Positions 25,116-34,577 are shown, counted from the stretch's first letter. The stretch: DNA of 64,000 bases from Anaerolineaceae bacterium (GCA_002702065.1 NZXX01000010.1:97342-161341), one strand, 5' to 3'. Numbers and translations: made by a program. The notes: generated by a model from the letters alone, not told the origin.

Positions 25116-28100
25116 ATGAACCGTTTATTACTGCCCGGCTTTTTCATCTTCTCATTCATCCTGCTGGCTAACCTGCCGCGAACAACCGCCCAACAGTTAG
25201 GGCCCGGTGATCTTGCTCAGACCATTGGGCTGGTAAATGTCCGCGAGAATCCGTCAACCAGCAGCGCCACGGTACAGGTGCTGGAAGACGGCACCCAGGT
25301 TACCGTCCTCGATACGGTGGCGACTGGCCGGGTGGTCACGATAGACGAGGTGACCAGCTCGGTCTGGTATCAGGTGCGCCTAGCCGATGATGCTGTGGGT
25401 TATATCTGGTTTGGTTTGCTGGAACCGGCTGAACAGCCCACAGCGACACAAGCCTCCACACGCACCCCACAGCCAACCGCAACCATCCCGGCGGGGGTGC
25501 TGTCGACGCTGGATCAGTTTGACATTGCGGCGGACACTGGCTCAATCGCGTATCAGACGGATGAGTTTGTCCTCGATTTGTCCGAATCGGACGATGAATA
25601 CACCTGGCAGGATATCGGCGGCTATGAAAGAAATTTTGTCCTGCGCGCGCAGATCGAATGGGGCCCCGGCCCCGAAGCGGATGCCTGCGGTTTTCTGTTT
25701 CGTGAAGGTTTCTTCGACAGCTATTATGTCGCCCGGATTGACCGCGAAGGAAACCTGAAATTTGATGGATTGCTGTGGGGGGACTGGTGGGGCGAAGACC
25801 GCTATGGCAATGGTGACTTAATCCGCACCGAAGCGGACGCCGTCAATGAAATGCTGCTGGTGGCGCTGGAGAACCAGTTCACGGTTTACCTGAATGGTCA
25901 GTATGCCGGGCAGTTCGAGGATACCAACCTCGGCATTGGCTTTGTCGCATTGATGGGGGAGGCGTCTGGCTCGCCAACCAGCCGAAACTGTACGTTTCGC
26001 GATGTCTGGTTGTGGTCCATGACAGGCACAGCCGCGCCGCAACCGACACCCACCGGCCTGGCTTTGCAGAACCTGCGGCCCGAAGTCGAGGCGGGTCTGA
26101 TGCTGGCTGGTCTGGCGCACAACAGCGGCTATCTGGCGGATTATACCGCCCAATACACCATCGATTTATCGGATGAGGATGATTGGGTGCGCACGCATCG
26201 TCTGGATGGTGAATTCGGCGACTTTGTGCTGGGGACAACTTTCCAGTGGGGGCCGGGCGACAGGGAAGATGAGTGTGGCTTTCAGTTCCGGCGAATCGAC
26301 GGGGATAATTACTACACGATTCGGGCTGATCGCGATGGCCGGCTGATATTCCTGGCCCTTGCTGACGATGATTGGGAGTCTTATATCTACCTGGATGGGT
26401 CTTCTATCCGCACCGGGCGAAATGACCGCAACACCATCGTGATGACCGGTATTGGCTCGACGTTCTCCTTCTTCATCAATGGACATTTGGCCGCCCAGCA
26501 TACCGATGACCGGTTTGCCGAAGGCGGAGTCGGCCTGCTGGCGGCGACTTATGCGGAAAGTGATGAAACCTACTGCCAGTTCGAGGATAGTTGGGTGTGG
26601 CATATTACGGAAGCTGTGGCGCAGATTCCATCGCTGACGCCTACGCCGACCCCGGCGCCGCCGGAAATGGTGCTGGAGGAACTGGCTCGCCTGAATATCG
26701 CGCCGGAGAACGGCGAGATAGGCGATCAGGTTGATCATATGATTATCGACCTGACTGATGAGGATGATCTGGTCCGCAGTGAGTATTTGCGGGGCGACTA
26801 CGCCGATTTCGTTATGGGCACAACCATAGAATGGGGGCCGGGCGCCGCCGAAGATTCGTGTGGCTTGCGTTTTCGGAGTGGGGCTTCGGTGGGTATGTAT
26901 TCCGTACGCATAGATCGGCTGGGTCAGCTCCGTTTCCGCCCATTGATTGATGATCGGTGGCAGCAACTTGTCCTGGGTAACGGGGCATTCATCCGTACAG
27001 ATGCGGATGCCGAAAACAGGATGACGCTGGTCGGTGTGGGGGATACCTTCACGGTTTATATCAATGGCGAACTGGCCGCCCAGTTTCAGGATGATCAACT
27101 GGCAGAGGGCGAGGTCGCGCTGTTGGCAGGCACCAATGACGAAAGCGATGAAACCTACTGCACCTTTCATTCCAGTTGGGTGTGGCGGTTGAATGAGACC
27201 TTGGCGCCACCGCCCTCACCCACGCTGACCCCAACCCTGACTCCAACGCCGTCGCCGACTGTCGAGGCCGAAGTGCTCGGTTCGTTGTCTGAGGTGGGTA
27301 TCGCGCTGGACAGCGGCTATCTGGCGGAGCGTTTGCCAGATCGTGAGTTTCAGTTTTATGGGGGTGGCCCGGCAGCGGACAATATTGATTTCACCGGCAG
27401 CTATGAAGACTTTGCACTGTCATTGAAGATCCAGAACGGCCCGAACCCTGAGAATGCCCGTTGCGGCTTCTACTTCCGGCAAACCGGGGGAGGCGGGGCG
27501 GCTGCGTACTACATGACCCTGCTGCCGGACCGCAACGTCAATTTCTCGGTGGCAACTGGCCTGACGATTGCCGATACGGACCGCGCGTTTTCGGATTTCC
27601 TGCGCATGGAGCCGCACGCCACCAACGAACTGCTGCTGCTGGCGGTGGATGAGATCTTCACCCTGTACGCCAACGGCCAGTATGTCGCCACTTTCCAGGA
27701 TGATACCTTCACTCGAGGCGATGTCGGCCTGACGGCGCTGGCACTGGACGCCAATGGCGACTTGTCGTGCCGCTTCAGCGATGTCTGGTTGTGGGAACTT
27801 ACTTCTGCGATTACCCTCGCCCCCACACCGACCCCGGCGCCATTCGACGCGACACCGCTGCCGGTCATTGCTGATCGTCTGGCACAGGTGGGAGTGGACC
27901 CAGCCAAAGGCAGCCTGGTCTTCCAACGCGAATCCATTGCGCTGGGGCCGCTGACCAGCCAGCCGGATGAGGTGGTCAATCAGGATTTCAGCGGACGTTA
28001 CGATAATTTTGTGCTGGGTATGGATGTGCTGTGGGGGCCGGGCGGGTCAGTCGACCTGTGCGGCGCGTACTTTGGCAGTCGGGGCGCCGGTGAACTGCGC

Positions 28101-29672
28101 GGCGTTCTGATCAGCCAGCGTCAGCAGGTGGTGATGGGTCGAACGGGACCGGGTGCTCTGGATAACACGGTTGCTGACCGTCAGCATATGGTTCGTGTTG
28201 GTCCCGATGCGGTCAATCAACTGGTTGTGGTCGTCGACCAGCAGACCTTCAGTGTGTACCTCAACGGTGAGTATGTCACTCAGTTTACCGATGAAACATA
28301 CGAGTCGGGGATTGTCGGGGTATCGGCCATACGCCGCTCTTACAGTACCGCCAGCGGCTGTGAATTTCGGGATATCTGGCTGTGGGAACTGAACGAACCG
28401 CTGCCGCCTATTCCGTCGCCCACACCAGCCCCGGATGTGGTGCCGCCATTTATCGTGGATGCGCTGGCATTGGCGGGCATCACGCCAGATCAAGGAACGC
28501 TGGATGCCCATTACACCCAGATCAACCTGCACCAAACAGATGTTGCCTCCAACGTCTTTATCGACGCCTTTGGGAGAGATTTTCAGAACTTCGTGCTGGG
28601 AACAGACTTTACCTGGGAGCCGCAGACATTTAGCGATAGCTGTGGCATTACCTTCCGGCAGGATGGCAGTGATCTGTATATGCTGCGCTTCGAGCAGGAT
28701 GGAATCTATTACGCCAAGGCGGAAAGCAACTTGCTGCAACCCCTTGTGCTGCTGAGCGAGCAGCTGCCCGATAAAGACCGCATCAATACGCTGATGCTGG
28801 TGGCGGTCGATGATCGGTTCAGCTTATATCTCAACGGGGTTTATATCGCGCAGATTCAGGACAGATCGTATGCCGAGGGTATCACGTCGCTGGTGGTGGT
28901 CAACCCGCTGGATGTCGAACCGATCTGTAATTTCACCGATACATGGCTGTGGGACTTCGGTGAAGAAGGCCCGGTGGTCGCATCACCGACGCCACCCCCA
29001 TCACCAACGCCGCCGCCGTCTGCAACGCCCGACGATCGGGTGCGCGATACGCTAACCGAACTGGCGATTGCCAGCAGCAGTGGTTTTGTGGCGGAAACGC
29101 TTGATCGGGTGGTGCTCAACCTGACAGACCGCGACAATGCGGTTGAAACGGCGTGGCTCGGCGACTATGATGATTTCGTGTTTGAAGCGTCGTTTACCTG
29201 GGGGCCAGGAAATGCGGGTGATACCTGCGGGGTTGCTTTACGTGCTGATGCCAACGGAAGTTATACGCAGATCACGCTTAATCAGCGCGCGCGCATTGGT
29301 GTGTTGAAGCAGGTTGAGGGACTGCTGCAGGATGTAATTTATTTTGACGGGGACATGCTGCAAGTGGGTGAAGGGGAATCGAACACGCTGCGTGTGGTTG
29401 CCGCCGGTGATGCTGTCACACTCTACGTGAACGGCCAGTATATCACCCAGTATCAGGAAGTGGAGAGCGTGGAAGGTGCGCTATTTCTGGTCGCGGACAC
29501 AGGGTCGCAGAGCGACGAAAGTTTCTGCGTTTTTGAGGATGTCTGGGTGTGGGACCTGGCTTTCGATGTGCCGGTGATCCTGACGCCGACGCCAACCCCA
29601 ACGGCGACCTTCACGCCGTCACCATCGCCGACACGGACGCCGACGCCAACTTTGCGTCCGGCAGACATATAA
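25116..29672 (+). CDS. Giant secreted protein: SH3b domain plus seven LamG-like modules
   Basis: This is a 1518-residue extracellular protein with a signal peptide (residues 1-26, ending TTAQ). Residues 28-103 form an SH3b-like domain (IGLVNVRENPSTSSATVQVLE...VWYQVRLADD...GYIWFG). Seven related modules of about 200 residues follow, each with a WGPG...CGF strand, a YLNGQY-type hairpin and a closing CxFxDxWxW. They are separated by Thr/Pro linkers. Each module has exactly two cysteines about 100 residues apart (191/292, 387/487, 582/682, 783/885, 982/1082, 1176/1271, 1371/1471), suggesting one disulfide per module. The fold looks like LamG or the 3-keto-disaccharide hydrolase type, so glycan binding is plausible. 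The C-terminal Thr/Pro tract may anchor or extend it. No catalytic site is seen. Confidence 0.85.
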   Translation: MNRLLLPGFFIFSFILLANLPRTTAQQLGPGDLAQTIGLVNVRENPSTSSATVQVLEDGTQVTVLDTVATGRVVTIDEVTSSVWYQVRLADDAVGYIWFGLLEPAEQPTATQASTRTPQPTATIPAGVLSTLDQFDIAADTGSIAYQTDEFVLDLSESDDEYTWQDIGGYERNFVLRAQIEWGPGPEADACGFLFREGFFDSYYVARIDREGNLKFDGLLWGDWWGEDRYGNGDLIRTEADAVNEMLLVALENQFTVYLNGQYAGQFEDTNLGIGFVALMGEASGSPTSRNCTFRDVWLWSMTGTAAPQPTPTGLALQNLRPEVEAGLMLAGLAHNSGYLADYTAQYTIDLSDEDDWVRTHRLDGEFGDFVLGTTFQWGPGDREDECGFQFRRIDGDNYYTIRADRDGRLIFLALADDDWESYIYLDGSSIRTGRNDRNTIVMTGIGSTFSFFINGHLAAQHTDDRFAEGGVGLLAATYAESDETYCQFEDSWVWHITEAVAQIPSLTPTPTPAPPEMVLEELARLNIAPENGEIGDQVDHMIIDLTDEDDLVRSEYLRGDYADFVMGTTIEWGPGAAEDSCGLRFRSGASVGMYSVRIDRLGQLRFRPLIDDRWQQLVLGNGAFIRTDADAENRMTLVGVGDTFTVYINGELAAQFQDDQLAEGEVALLAGTNDESDETYCTFHSSWVWRLNETLAPPPSPTLTPTLTPTPSPTVEAEVLGSLSEVGIALDSGYLAERLPDREFQFYGGGPAADNIDFTGSYEDFALSLKIQNGPNPENARCGFYFRQTGGGGAAAYYMTLLPDRNVNFSVATGLTIADTDRAFSDFLRMEPHATNELLLLAVDEIFTLYANGQYVATFQDDTFTRGDVGLTALALDANGDLSCRFSDVWLWELTSAITLAPTPTPAPFDATPLPVIADRLAQVGVDPAKGSLVFQRESIALGPLTSQPDEVVNQDFSGRYDNFVLGMDVLWGPGGSVDLCGAYFGSRGAGELRGVLISQRQQVVMGRTGPGALDNTVADRQHMVRVGPDAVNQLVVVVDQQTFSVYLNGEYVTQFTDETYESGIVGVSAIRRSYSTASGCEFRDIWLWELNEPLPPIPSPTPAPDVVPPFIVDALALAGITPDQGTLDAHYTQINLHQTDVASNVFIDAFGRDFQNFVLGTDFTWEPQTFSDSCGITFRQDGSDLYMLRFEQDGIYYAKAESNLLQPLVLLSEQLPDKDRINTLMLVAVDDRFSLYLNGVYIAQIQDRSYAEGITSLVVVNPLDVEPICNFTDTWLWDFGEEGPVVASPTPPPSPTPPPSATPDDRVRDTLTELAIASSSGFVAETLDRVVLNLTDRDNAVETAWLGDYDDFVFEASFTWGPGNAGDTCGVALRADANGSYTQITLNQRARIGVLKQVEGLLQDVIYFDGDMLQVGEGESNTLRVVAAGDAVTLYVNGQYITQYQEVESVEGALFLVADTGSQSDESFCVFEDVWVWDLAFDVPVILTPTPTPTATFTPSPSPTRTPTPTLRPADI
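25494..29564 (+). repeat. Seven diverged tandem protein-coding modules
   Basis: Seven copies of an approximately 590-bp coding module are arranged head to tail within the giant secreted protein. They share the codons for WGPG, CGF, YxNGxY and WxW but have diverged well beyond direct DNA identity, so the expansion is old. Confidence 0.8.
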
Positions 29673-29684
29673 GGAAATCCATTG

Positions 29685-30821
29685 ATGAAAATTCGTGACA
29701 TTCGTGCGGTTGGGCTGCGCGGTGCAACGCCTGAGGGCGGCTGGTCGGATGAGATCGAGTCCGATGAATGTGTACATACGCTGGTGGCCGTGCTGACCGA
29801 TGAAGGCGTGACCGGCTTTGGCAGCGTGTTTACCAATGACGCGCTGGTTAAAGCGGCGCTGGATGTGTTGAAGCCGCTGTATACCGGCGAAAACGCGCTG
29901 GAACCGGAACGAGTCAGCGAGAAGCTGCACCAGCACACCTTCTGGATGGGACGAGGTGGGTCGCTGACGCACGCCATCAGCGGTATCGACATCGCCCTGT
30001 GGGATATTCTGGGCAAGGTAACCGGCCAACCGGTGGGGCGGCTGCTGGGCGGGCGCTATCGGGACCGGGTGCGGCCCTATGCTTCGCTGTTGATGGACGA
30101 GCCGGAACCGCTGGCCGATCATCTGCGGCAGTTGGTGGGGCAGGGTTTTCGAGCGTTCAAGATCGGCTGGGGGCCATTTGGCCGCCGGGATAACCCCAAA
30201 CTGGATGAAGCCATCGTTCGAGCTGCGCGCGAGGCGATTGGCCCGGAAAACTGGCTGATGGTCGATGCTGGCGGCAGCGATGCCTATTGGCCCAATGGCT
30301 ACAAGTGGGCGCTGCGCACTGCCGAAATGCTGCGCGATTATAACGTGACGTGGTTCGAGGAAGCGCTCAGCCCGGACGCACTGGACGATTATGTTGCGCT
30401 GCGGCGGGCCGCTCCGGTGCCCATCTCCGGCGGTGAAGTGCTGACACGACGGCAGGCGTTTCAACCGTGGTTGCAGGCCGGTGCATTCGACATTGTGCAG
30501 CCGGATGTCACCAAAGTTGGCGGCATCAGCGAAGAACGTCGGATTGGCTGGCTGGCGCAGGAAAACGGTATCAAATTCGTGCCGCATGGCTGGAATACGG
30601 CGCTGGGGCTGGCTGCTGATCTGCATCTGGCGTCGGCTTTTGCCGATACCAACTTTGTCGAATACCTGACTGGTTCACCGTACATCGACGCGATTGTGGC
30701 TGAACCGTGGCGGCTGGATGCGGATGGCATGCTGGCGATTCCCGAAACGCCGGGTCTGGGCGTGGAACTGGACATGGACGCCGTCAAACATTATACGGGC
30801 GGCGATAACTGGATTGGATGA
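29685..30821 (+). CDS. Mandelate racemase/muconate lactonizing enzyme family protein (sugar-acid dehydratase type)
   Basis: This is a 378-residue enolase-superfamily enzyme. The capping domain contains TFWMGRGGSLTHAISGIDIALWDILGK. The barrel has the general base in FKIGWGPF, metal ligands Asp in MVDAGGSDAYW, Glu in TWFEEALSPD and Glu in SGGEVL, and the Asp-His dyad region IVQPDVTKVGGIS and VPHGWNT. Members dehydrate sugar acids such as galactonate, rhamnonate or tartrate, or racemise mandelate-type acids. ATG at 29685 has AAGGAAAT before it. It is followed four bases later by a beta-hydroxyacid dehydrogenase, which fits a sugar-acid catabolic pair. It begins 12 bases after the giant secreted protein. 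Confidence 0.9.
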   Translation: MKIRDIRAVGLRGATPEGGWSDEIESDECVHTLVAVLTDEGVTGFGSVFTNDALVKAALDVLKPLYTGENALEPERVSEKLHQHTFWMGRGGSLTHAISGIDIALWDILGKVTGQPVGRLLGGRYRDRVRPYASLLMDEPEPLADHLRQLVGQGFRAFKIGWGPFGRRDNPKLDEAIVRAAREAIGPENWLMVDAGGSDAYWPNGYKWALRTAEMLRDYNVTWFEEALSPDALDDYVALRRAAPVPISGGEVLTRRQAFQPWLQAGAFDIVQPDVTKVGGISEERRIGWLAQENGIKFVPHGWNTALGLAADLHLASAFADTNFVEYLTGSPYIDAIVAEPWRLDADGMLAIPETPGLGVELDMDAVKHYTGGDNWIG

Positions 30822-30825
30822 GGAC

Positions 30826-31737
30826 ATGGCGACTTCCCCGAATTTAACGGTTGGCTTTGTGGGACTCGGTTCGATGGGGCTGCGCATGGCGCGGAATCTG
30901 GTGAGGGCCGGGTACATGGTCAAAGGCTACGACATCAACCCGCAGTCTGTCGAGGCCTTTGCGCAGGCCGGGGGCATAGCCGCCGGGACGGTCGCAGACG
31001 CTGCTCAGGACGTCGACGTTTTGCTGCTGGTGGTGGTCAACGCCAGACAGGTCGAGGACGTGCTGTATGGGGCAGGCGAAGCGGTCCAGCATTTGCGACC
31101 CGGCAGCGTGGTTGCGGTCCACAGCACTGTCGAGCCGGATTATGTACGTGGGTTAGCCCCGCGTTTGTACGATGCTGGCCTGGAACTGGTCGACGCACCG
31201 ATCAGTGGCGGTGTGCCGGGGGCTGAAGGTGGCACACTGGCGATTATGGCATCCGGGCATCCGGCGGCATTTGACCGGGTACGACCGCTGTTCGATGTCA
31301 TGGGCAAGAACGTGTTTGTCATGGGGGAAGAATGCGGCCTGGGTGCGACCATGAAGGTGGTCAATCAGCTGCTGTGCGGCGTGCATATTGCGGCGGCGGC
31401 GGAAGCGATTGCTTTGGCGGCGCAGGCTGGCATTGATTCGCAGAACGTGTTCGACGTGATTTCGACCAGCGCCGCTAATTCGTGGATGTTTCAGGACCGC
31501 GTGCCGCGCATGATCTCCGGTGACTATACCACGACCAGCGCCGTCGATATTTTTGTCAAAGACCTGGGCATTGTGCTGGATACGGGTCAGGCGAGCCATT
31601 TCCCGCTGCCGCTGGCCGCTGCTGCCCACCAATTGTTTATCATGGCATCTGCCGCCGGGCACGGCCTCGAACATGACTCTGCTGTGGTCAAGGTCTACGA
31701 GCAGTTAACGGGTGTGGATGTCAAAAGCAAATCTTAG
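30826..31737 (+). CDS. Beta-hydroxyacid dehydrogenase (3-hydroxyisobutyrate/L-threonate dehydrogenase type)
   Basis: This is a 303-residue NAD(P)-dependent dehydrogenase. It starts with a Rossmann motif (VGFVGLGSMGLRMARNL), then the substrate-binding DAPISGGVPGAEGGTLAIM, and the catalytic Lys in GATMKVVNQLL. The C-terminal helical domain includes VDIFVKDLGIVLD. An in-frame extension upstream overlaps the previous gene and lacks a proper start, so ATG 30826 is taken, four bases after the preceding stop. With the upstream dehydratase it probably oxidises a sugar acid such as threonate, tartronate semialdehyde or hydroxyisobutyrate (inference). Confidence 0.9.
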   Translation: MATSPNLTVGFVGLGSMGLRMARNLVRAGYMVKGYDINPQSVEAFAQAGGIAAGTVADAAQDVDVLLLVVVNARQVEDVLYGAGEAVQHLRPGSVVAVHSTVEPDYVRGLAPRLYDAGLELVDAPISGGVPGAEGGTLAIMASGHPAAFDRVRPLFDVMGKNVFVMGEECGLGATMKVVNQLLCGVHIAAAAEAIALAAQAGIDSQNVFDVISTSAANSWMFQDRVPRMISGDYTTTSAVDIFVKDLGIVLDTGQASHFPLPLAAAAHQLFIMASAAGHGLEHDSAVVKVYEQLTGVDVKSKS

Positions 31738-31789
31738 CTATGTTGCGTTCATCATCCGGCAAATGAAATACGCTTATTTATTCGTGTAG

Positions 31790-32290
31790 TCATGTATTAC
31801 TATGAAGCAGTTCAGCCATTTGATCGCAATGACTGTTTTCATGCAGGACCATGCGCCGCACGTGGCTGTAAACCGTGTGAGTTTTGCCATCAATGCGGCC
31901 TGCGCGTGCCCAGTCCGCGGCAGAGAGTGCCCGCAGGGTGACCAGGAGCGCCTCTCGCCGCAGGCTAAATATCCGAAGGCCTTGCACAAAACTTCGTGAG
32001 GTGTATGGGCTGGTGGATTTGATCCACTGGCGCGGGTGTATTTCCTTCAATGTTGGGTTGTCATGGGCCAGCATAGCCTGAACACTGTGCATCCACACCT
32101 CATCGCATGCACGCAGGTGATTGAGGATTTCTAGCGCCGACCATTCCCCTGCTGCCGGAGCGCGACCAAGCTGGGCCTCATCCAACCCGGCGCTGATGGC
32201 TGCCAGACGACGCGGCGTCGCTTCTGCCAGCGCCAGATGCTCAGCTATTCCCGCTTCCGTTACGTCATTGACGCCCATATATTCACTCAC
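31790..32290 (-). CDS. DinB-superfamily protein
   Basis: This is a 166-residue four-helix-bundle protein of the DinB/YfiT type. The metal-binding His residues appear in EWSALEILNHLRACDEVW and in RRMVLHENSHCDQMAELL. Related proteins are metal-dependent thiol transferases (bacillithiol or mycothiol S-transferases) or have no known activity. It starts with GTG at 32290 (an ATG lies four codons in) and follows the isopropylmalate-type dehydrogenase gene by 20 bases on the same strand, so it is probably in the same transcript. Confidence 0.82.
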   Translation of the reverse strand: MSEYMGVNDVTEAGIAEHLALAEATPRRLAAISAGLDEAQLGRAPAAGEWSALEILNHLRACDEVWMHSVQAMLAHDNPTLKEIHPRQWIKSTSPYTSRSFVQGLRIFSLRREALLVTLRALSAADWARAGRIDGKTHTVYSHVRRMVLHENSHCDQMAELLHSNT

Positions 32291-32310
32291 TGCCCGTGAT
32301 TAAGTTCGGT

Positions 32311-33363
32311 TTATGGTTGGCGAATCGCCTGTACAATCGCCTCGCCGATTTCGGAGGTAGTGTTGCTGCCGCGCAGGTCACGGGTTTTGAGGCCGGATTG
32401 CAGCACGGTGGCGACGGCGTCCTGAATGCGCTGGGCGGCTTCCGGCTGACCCAGGTCTTTGAACATCAGCGCGCCGGACAGAATGGTGCCAATGGGATTG
32501 GCGAGGCCCTGACCGGCAATATCCGGCGCAGAGCCGTGTACCGGTTCGTACATCGACGGAAAATCGCGTTCCGGGTTGACGTTGCCGCTGGGGCTGAGGC
32601 CGACGCTGCCGACCATCGCGCCGCCGAGGTCGCTGAGGATGTCGCCAAACTGGTTGGTGGTCACGATTACGTCGAAGAACGCCGGGTTCTGGACGAACTT
32701 CATGGTGGCTGCATCCACCAGCATGATGCCGTAATCGACGTCCGGGTACTGCTGGCTGACTTCTTCGATCACTTTATCCCAGTAGACGAGGCTGTGCAGC
32801 ATGGCGTTGGACTTGGTGATGTTGGTGACCTTTTTGCGCCGTTCGCGCGCCAGCTTAAAGGCGTAATGGGCAATGCGCTCGATTCCGGCACGGGTGAAGA
32901 CACTGGTTTGCAGGGCGACCCCATTGTCCCAATCGCTGTGGACCACGCCGCCCGGCCCGGCGTATTCGCCTTCGCTGTTTTCGCGCACGATGATCATATC
33001 CACCGCGTCCGGCGCGGTCAGCAGAGTGGGGACGCCTTCGTAAGAGCGCACCGGGCGAATATTGGCGTACTGCTTGAACTGCTTGCGAATCACAAACACA
33101 AATTCCCAGGACGAGCGAAAATCTGTGACAGCGGGGTGCCCGGCAGCGGTAAACAGAATGGCATCGAACCCGCGCAGAATGTCGAGCCCGTTGGCAGGCA
33201 TGAATTCACCGGTTTCGAGAAAGTGTTCCGCGCCCCAGGGGAAGGATTCCGTTTCAATCTCGAAGTGGCCTTCGGCGGCGGCGTGCAAGCAGTTGACGGC
33301 GTGTGGCATGGTTTCTTTGCCGATGCCATCGCCGGGCAGAATGGCGATTCGCAGGTGGGACAT
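32311..33363 (-). CDS. Isocitrate/isopropylmalate/tartrate dehydrogenase family protein
   Basis: This is a 350-residue NAD-dependent beta-decarboxylating dehydrogenase. The N terminus is RIAILPGDGIGKETMPHAV, followed by DMIIVRENSEGEYAG, the Tyr/Lys region, VDYGIMLVDAATMKFVQNP with DVIVTTNQFGDILSDLGGAM carrying the metal Asp residues, and EPVHGSAPDIAGQGLANP binding the adenosine. The VRENSEGEYAG region and lack of leuACD neighbours fit tartrate/D-malate dehydrogenase (YeaU/TtuC) better than leucine synthesis, but this is inference. ATG 33363 has AAGGAG just upstream. Nearby enolase-superfamily and hydroxyacid dehydrogenase genes support hydroxy-acid catabolism. Confidence 0.9.
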   Translation of the reverse strand: MSHLRIAILPGDGIGKETMPHAVNCLHAAAEGHFEIETESFPWGAEHFLETGEFMPANGLDILRGFDAILFTAAGHPAVTDFRSSWEFVFVIRKQFKQYANIRPVRSYEGVPTLLTAPDAVDMIIVRENSEGEYAGPGGVVHSDWDNGVALQTSVFTRAGIERIAHYAFKLARERRKKVTNITKSNAMLHSLVYWDKVIEEVSQQYPDVDYGIMLVDAATMKFVQNPAFFDVIVTTNQFGDILSDLGGAMVGSVGLSPSGNVNPERDFPSMYEPVHGSAPDIAGQGLANPIGTILSGALMFKDLGQPEAAQRIQDAVATVLQSGLKTRDLRGSNTTSEIGEAIVQAIRQP

Positions 33364-33448
33364 GGTGGCTCCTTGTGGAATGTCGAGGCTCTGTGCGCCT
33401 GATAATACCATCTGTTTGACGGTTTGCCGCCGAAAGCTCGCCGCCTAG

Positions 33449-33478
33449 TTGTGCAGCTTGCGAGAATTCGGCTATACT
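33449..33478 (+). promoter_or_regulatory. Probable promoter of the SH3b-LysM gene
   Basis: TTGTGC (33449-33454) and TATACT (33473-33478) are 18 bases apart, about 70 bases upstream of the ATG at 33549 in a divergent spacer. Confidence 0.5.
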
Positions 33479-33548
33479 ATAAAAGCACTTCAATTATTCG
33501 GGACACCAGCAATCCGTGAGATGTTGGCCAGCTTGATGGATTAAGATA

Positions 33549-34295
33549 ATGACCAAACGACTGCTCATTCTTACACTCATGTTCACCCTGCTCTTCACCC
33601 TGGCTGCTCCGGCATTTGCCCAGGGGGCTGTCGCCAGTGTTGCTACTGGCAATCTCAATGTTCGTTCCGGGCCGGGTCTGCAATATGGTGCGGTGGCAAC
33701 ACTGCCCTACGGTTTCGGTGTGCAGTTGGTGGCCCGCAATGACGCTGCAAACTGGGTCTATATTTCCCTGACCAACGGCGTGACTGGCTGGGTCAATATC
33801 AATTATCTGTACACCAATTATCGCATTTATGACCTGCCGGTAGGTGAAGAACTGGTGGCCGCGCCACTGACGCCGACTGGCAGTGTGACCCGTGCATTCA
33901 ACCTGAATATGCGGACAAACCCGGACCCGAATGCTGCTATTGTGCGCGTGATTAACCTGAGCCAGAGCTTCGAGCTGCTGGGCCGCAATTTTGACGCGAG
34001 CTGGGCACAGATTCGGCTGCCCGATGGCACGACGGGCTGGGTCGAATCGCGGTTCGTCAACACAGGTGTGCCGGTGCGCAGTGTATCGCCCAGCGATGGC
34101 AGTGTCTATGCGCCGCCCCCACCGACCGGTTATACCAACCAGCCCGGCGGCACCCGGACTCATCTGGTGGTGTCCGGTGACACACTGGCGAAGATCGCCC
34201 AGCGTTATGGGGTCAGCATGTACGCCATTGCGCGCGCGAATAACATCAGCAACCTGAACCTGATTTATCGCGGGCAGTACCTCGTCATTCCGTAA
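33549..34295 (+). CDS. Secreted SH3b-SH3b-LysM protein
   Basis: This is a 248-residue extracellular protein. A signal peptide (TKRLLILTLMFTLLFTLAAPAFAQ) is followed by two SH3b domains (about residues 28-85, TGNLNVRSGPGLQYG...TGWVNINYLYT; about residues 112-175, RAFNLNMRTNPDPNAA...TGWVESRFVN). A C-terminal LysM domain follows (about residues 204-248, HLVVSGDTLAKIAQRYGVSM...IYRGQYLVIP). LysM binds peptidoglycan or chitin, and SH3b often binds peptide stems, so this is a cell-wall-associated binding protein. No hydrolase domain is attached. A good terminator follows, so it is monocistronic. Confidence 0.92.
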   Translation: MTKRLLILTLMFTLLFTLAAPAFAQGAVASVATGNLNVRSGPGLQYGAVATLPYGFGVQLVARNDAANWVYISLTNGVTGWVNINYLYTNYRIYDLPVGEELVAAPLTPTGSVTRAFNLNMRTNPDPNAAIVRVINLSQSFELLGRNFDASWAQIRLPDGTTGWVESRFVNTGVPVRSVSPSDGSVYAPPPPTGYTNQPGGTRTHLVVSGDTLAKIAQRYGVSMYAIARANNISNLNLIYRGQYLVIP

Positions 34296-34316
34296 CCATC
34301 ACGAACTGACCTTCAG

Positions 34317-34349
34317 GAGCCAGATCGCAGCTCGCGGCCTGGCTCTTTT
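34317..34349 (+). terminator. Terminator after the SH3b-LysM gene
   Basis: GAGCCAG (34317-34323) pairs with CTGGCTC (34339-34345) and is followed by TTTT. It begins 21 bases after the stop. Confidence 0.75.
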
Positions 34350-34577
34350 GGTTTCCGTGACAATGGCTGCGACTTGTAGGCCATGATGCTGGCGAACCGG
34401 CGCTTTTCCAACCCCTGCTGCCCCCTCCAAAATGATAATTCTGTGCACGTCACCGGCCCCTCTGCCGCATTTGAAACAGATTTTAACAAAATTTAACAAT
34501 CCAATCACGTCCCGGGCCACGTATAGTTTTTTGCTGATCAGCAGATTCCTGAAAATCTTAGATGTTTGGAGATTCAA

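Noticed and set aside
25494..29564. Tandem repetition considered as a possible CRISPR or DNA satellite
   Set aside because: The repetition is at protein level with diverged codons and Thr/Pro linkers. No short identical repeats with regular spacers exist.
30694..30825. N-terminal extension of the hydroxyacid dehydrogenase
   Set aside because: It overlaps the end of the enolase-superfamily gene and encodes a Trp/Arg-rich shadow. The Rossmann motif follows ATG 30826 at the normal distance.
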